Below, in pieces: positions 11,502 through 12,614 of a DNA stretch of 12,614 bases. Within the stretch, counting starts at the first letter, position 1. Each line of letters opens with the position of its first letter. The notes under the pieces are model-generated. The model was not told the origin of the DNA, ran no database searches, and saw only the letters and a list, made by a program, of their open reading frames with translations. The stretch covers positions 1 to 12,614 of the forward strand of contig DATIKJ010000033.1 in assembly GCA_035477615.1 (NCBI GenBank), in the 5' to 3' direction. The stretch comes from UBA2277 sp035477615. Its GTDB lineage: Bacteria > Patescibacteriota > Microgenomatia > UBA1400 > MFAQ01. The position numbers were made by a program, and so were the translations under genes.

Positions 11502-12305
11502 TTAGATTTCGAGATCAATTTCCTTGCTGACCAAGACTCGAGCTGCCGCACCCAGAAAGTAGTTGTCTTCGGTTTTTTTGACGAAGTCAAAAAATTCACT
11601 GACGTGGACAATTTCGATTTCCAGACCCATGGGTTTATGTTCGCGGTAGAAATCACTCTTGTTGGTAACATTGGGAAAGTTGGTAACATCAATGATGGCG
11701 GCAAAGAGATACGAAGAGTTGTTCGTCATACCGTAGTCGGGGAAAACACGGCCAAGATCGACGATTTTTTTGAAGGTAAGATTTTTGATGCCTAGATGAT
11801 GGCAGATTTCCTGCTCGATTTTTTGAGGGAAGTTTGTGGGGTTGTTTTTATCGATTCTTAAAAATAGACCTCCGATGGAGTCGAGAACTTCTCTTGTGGT
11901 AGAGAATTTGTGGGCTCGGTTGACGATGAAATGGGTGATCTTGCCGTTGGTTTCGAGAAAGATAATGCCACGCATGCCGCCATGCTGGCCAGTTTTCCAG
12001 GAAACATACTCGTAAGTAAATATTTGATTGGTGGACTCAGAACGGACTTCAAAAACAGGGATAAGTAAATAGTTTCCGCGATTAAGTTTCTGGAGTCTTT
12101 GAACTTCGACGTTGCCGATTTCATCTGGCCTTTCGGAGAGATCTTTGATAAAACCGTCAAAATCTTCAGGGAGGGTAAGGACTTCTTCTTGGATTTCTGG
12201 TGCGGTGTTTTGGAACCAGGATAGTTTCAGAAGAGAGGCAACATACTCTTGGCGTGCGGGGGTAAGGGTACTAATGAGTTCGGTTAGTTCAGTATTGTAG
12301 GACAT
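11502..12305 (-). CDS. Nudix-fold protein with altered catalytic box
   Basis: This 267-residue soluble protein has a Nudix-like order of elements in its second half. HGGMRGIIFLETNGKITHFI (about 108-127) is followed by EVLDSIGGLF (139-148), the expected substrate-side loop. The Nudix helix QKIEQEICHHLGI (161-173) comes next, then FPDYGMTNNSSYLFAAII (188-205). In active Nudix hydrolases this helix reads R-E-x-x-E-E-x-G and its Glu residues hold the metal; here both final Glu are His (H169, H170). It may therefore be an altered or non-hydrolytic member. The N-terminal 100 residues (helical, acidic) are not recognised. ATG 12305 has no SD; TATAAT lies about 26 nt upstream. Confidence 0.55.
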   Translation of the reverse strand: MSYNTELTELISTLTPARQEYVASLLKLSWFQNTAPEIQEEVLTLPEDFDGFIKDLSERPDEIGNVEVQRLQKLNRGNYLLIPVFEVRSESTNQIFTYEYVSWKTGQHGGMRGIIFLETNGKITHFIVNRAHKFSTTREVLDSIGGLFLRIDKNNPTNFPQKIEQEICHHLGIKNLTFKKIVDLGRVFPDYGMTNNSSYLFAAIIDVTNFPNVTNKSDFYREHKPMGLEIEIVHVSEFFDFVKKTEDNYFLGAAARVLVSKEIDLEI

Positions 12306-12331
12306 GTTTTTTGGTATATAAAACTGCTTCT

Positions 12332-12337
12332 ATTATA
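12332..12337 (-). promoter_or_regulatory. -10 element of the Nudix-like gene
   Basis: A perfect TATAAT on the minus strand would start transcription near 12325 and give a leader of about 20 nt. No good -35 box is found at 16-18 nt. Confidence 0.45.
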
Positions 12338-12366
12338 GACATAAGTGAGTATGGTAAAGTTTGACA

Positions 12367-12614
12367 GTGAGAAAAGTATACGGTTTGGATTCTGACTTTA
12401 TTATTAATGGCGATAAGTCTTTGGAGACGGTGAAGCTTTGGGCTGGCCGTTTGTTTGAGAGTGAGAGAGTTAAAGAGTATAAATTTTCGAGTGAGGCATT
12501 GAAATGGTTTTTGGAGGTGGCATTTGGCGCATATAAAAAAACGGATACTGACAAAAAGAGACAAATGATTTTGGCGAAAATCATTCATACCAGGGAGGTG
12601 GTGAGAGCAGGTTT
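12367..12614 (+). CDS. unknown protein, 5' part only (runs off the right edge)
   Basis: An open frame of 82 codons runs from GTG 12367 to the window end without a stop. An in-frame TTG at 12361 is the only other start, because TAA at 12355-12357 closes the frame. There is no SD. The visible part starts MRKVYGLDSDFIINGDKSLE and is charged, soluble and helix-rich (TVKLWAGRLFESERVKEYKF, EALKWFLEVAFGAYKK, KKRQMILAKIIHTREVV). It is divergent from the Nudix-like gene, sharing a short intergenic region. No family is recognised. Codon content and the absence of stops make it more credible than the opposite-strand frames here. Confidence 0.55.
   Translation, partial: MRKVYGLDSDFIINGDKSLETVKLWAGRLFESERVKEYKFSSEALKWFLEVAFGAYKKTDTDKKRQMILAKIIHTREVVRAG

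Noticed and set aside
12361..12366. Perfect TTGACA on the plus strand near the right edge
   Set aside because: No -10 box lies 16-18 nt downstream, and the sequence falls at the start of the edge gene's reading frame.
1..12614. CRISPR array, integrase or transposase
   Set aside because: No regularly spaced direct repeats were seen, and no translated frame shows integrase, transposase or Cas motifs.

Overview
This looks like a chromosomal stretch of a bacterium with modest G+C. It uses the standard code: TGA ends several genes and no reading frame needs TGA read as a sense codon. The genes are short and tightly packed, many are of unknown type, tRNA CCA is not encoded, and some genes have Shine-Dalgarno (SD) sequences while others seem to start without one. 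This would fit a Patescibacteria/CPR-type genome (for example Microgenomates), but that placement is inference and was not tested by any search.

Layout. Positions 1-510 hold no convincing gene. The stretch is a run of inverted repeats, including one member (235-347) of a two-copy structured repeat, and it ends in a terminator. A small two-helix membrane protein gene (511-699) follows with its own promoter and terminator. Positions 780-1110 carry an intact tRNA-Ile(GAT) between broken pieces of the same tRNA; the second copy of the structured repeat (991-1092) sits inside the 3' piece. A plus-strand group follows: a GNAT acetyltransferase, two small acidic unknowns and a cation-diffusion-facilitator transporter. 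After a minus-strand unknown gene (3240-3605) come a tRNA-dihydrouridine synthase, a 709-residue metallophosphoesterase with a degenerate second half, a membrane-anchored protein possibly of the PilM/GspL type, and galU (UTP-glucose-1-phosphate uridylyltransferase).

The right third is mostly minus strand. It holds an unknown 124-residue protein, a 461-residue HD-domain hydrolase of clearly higher G+C, a four-helix membrane protein and a Nudix-fold protein with an altered catalytic box. A divergent unknown gene runs off the right edge. Most minus-strand genes are single-gene units with a near-consensus sigma-70 promoter, an SD and a hairpin terminator of their own. The HD and membrane-protein genes share a duplicated promoter/leader block and near-identical terminators, which suggests co-regulation.

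No CRISPR array, rRNA, complete insertion sequence or replication origin was seen. The most unusual features are the two-copy structured repeat with its disrupted tRNA, the duplicated promoter block, the half-dead double phosphoesterase, the His-substituted Nudix box, and a set of genes whose -10-like hexamer ends about 6 nt before the start codon.
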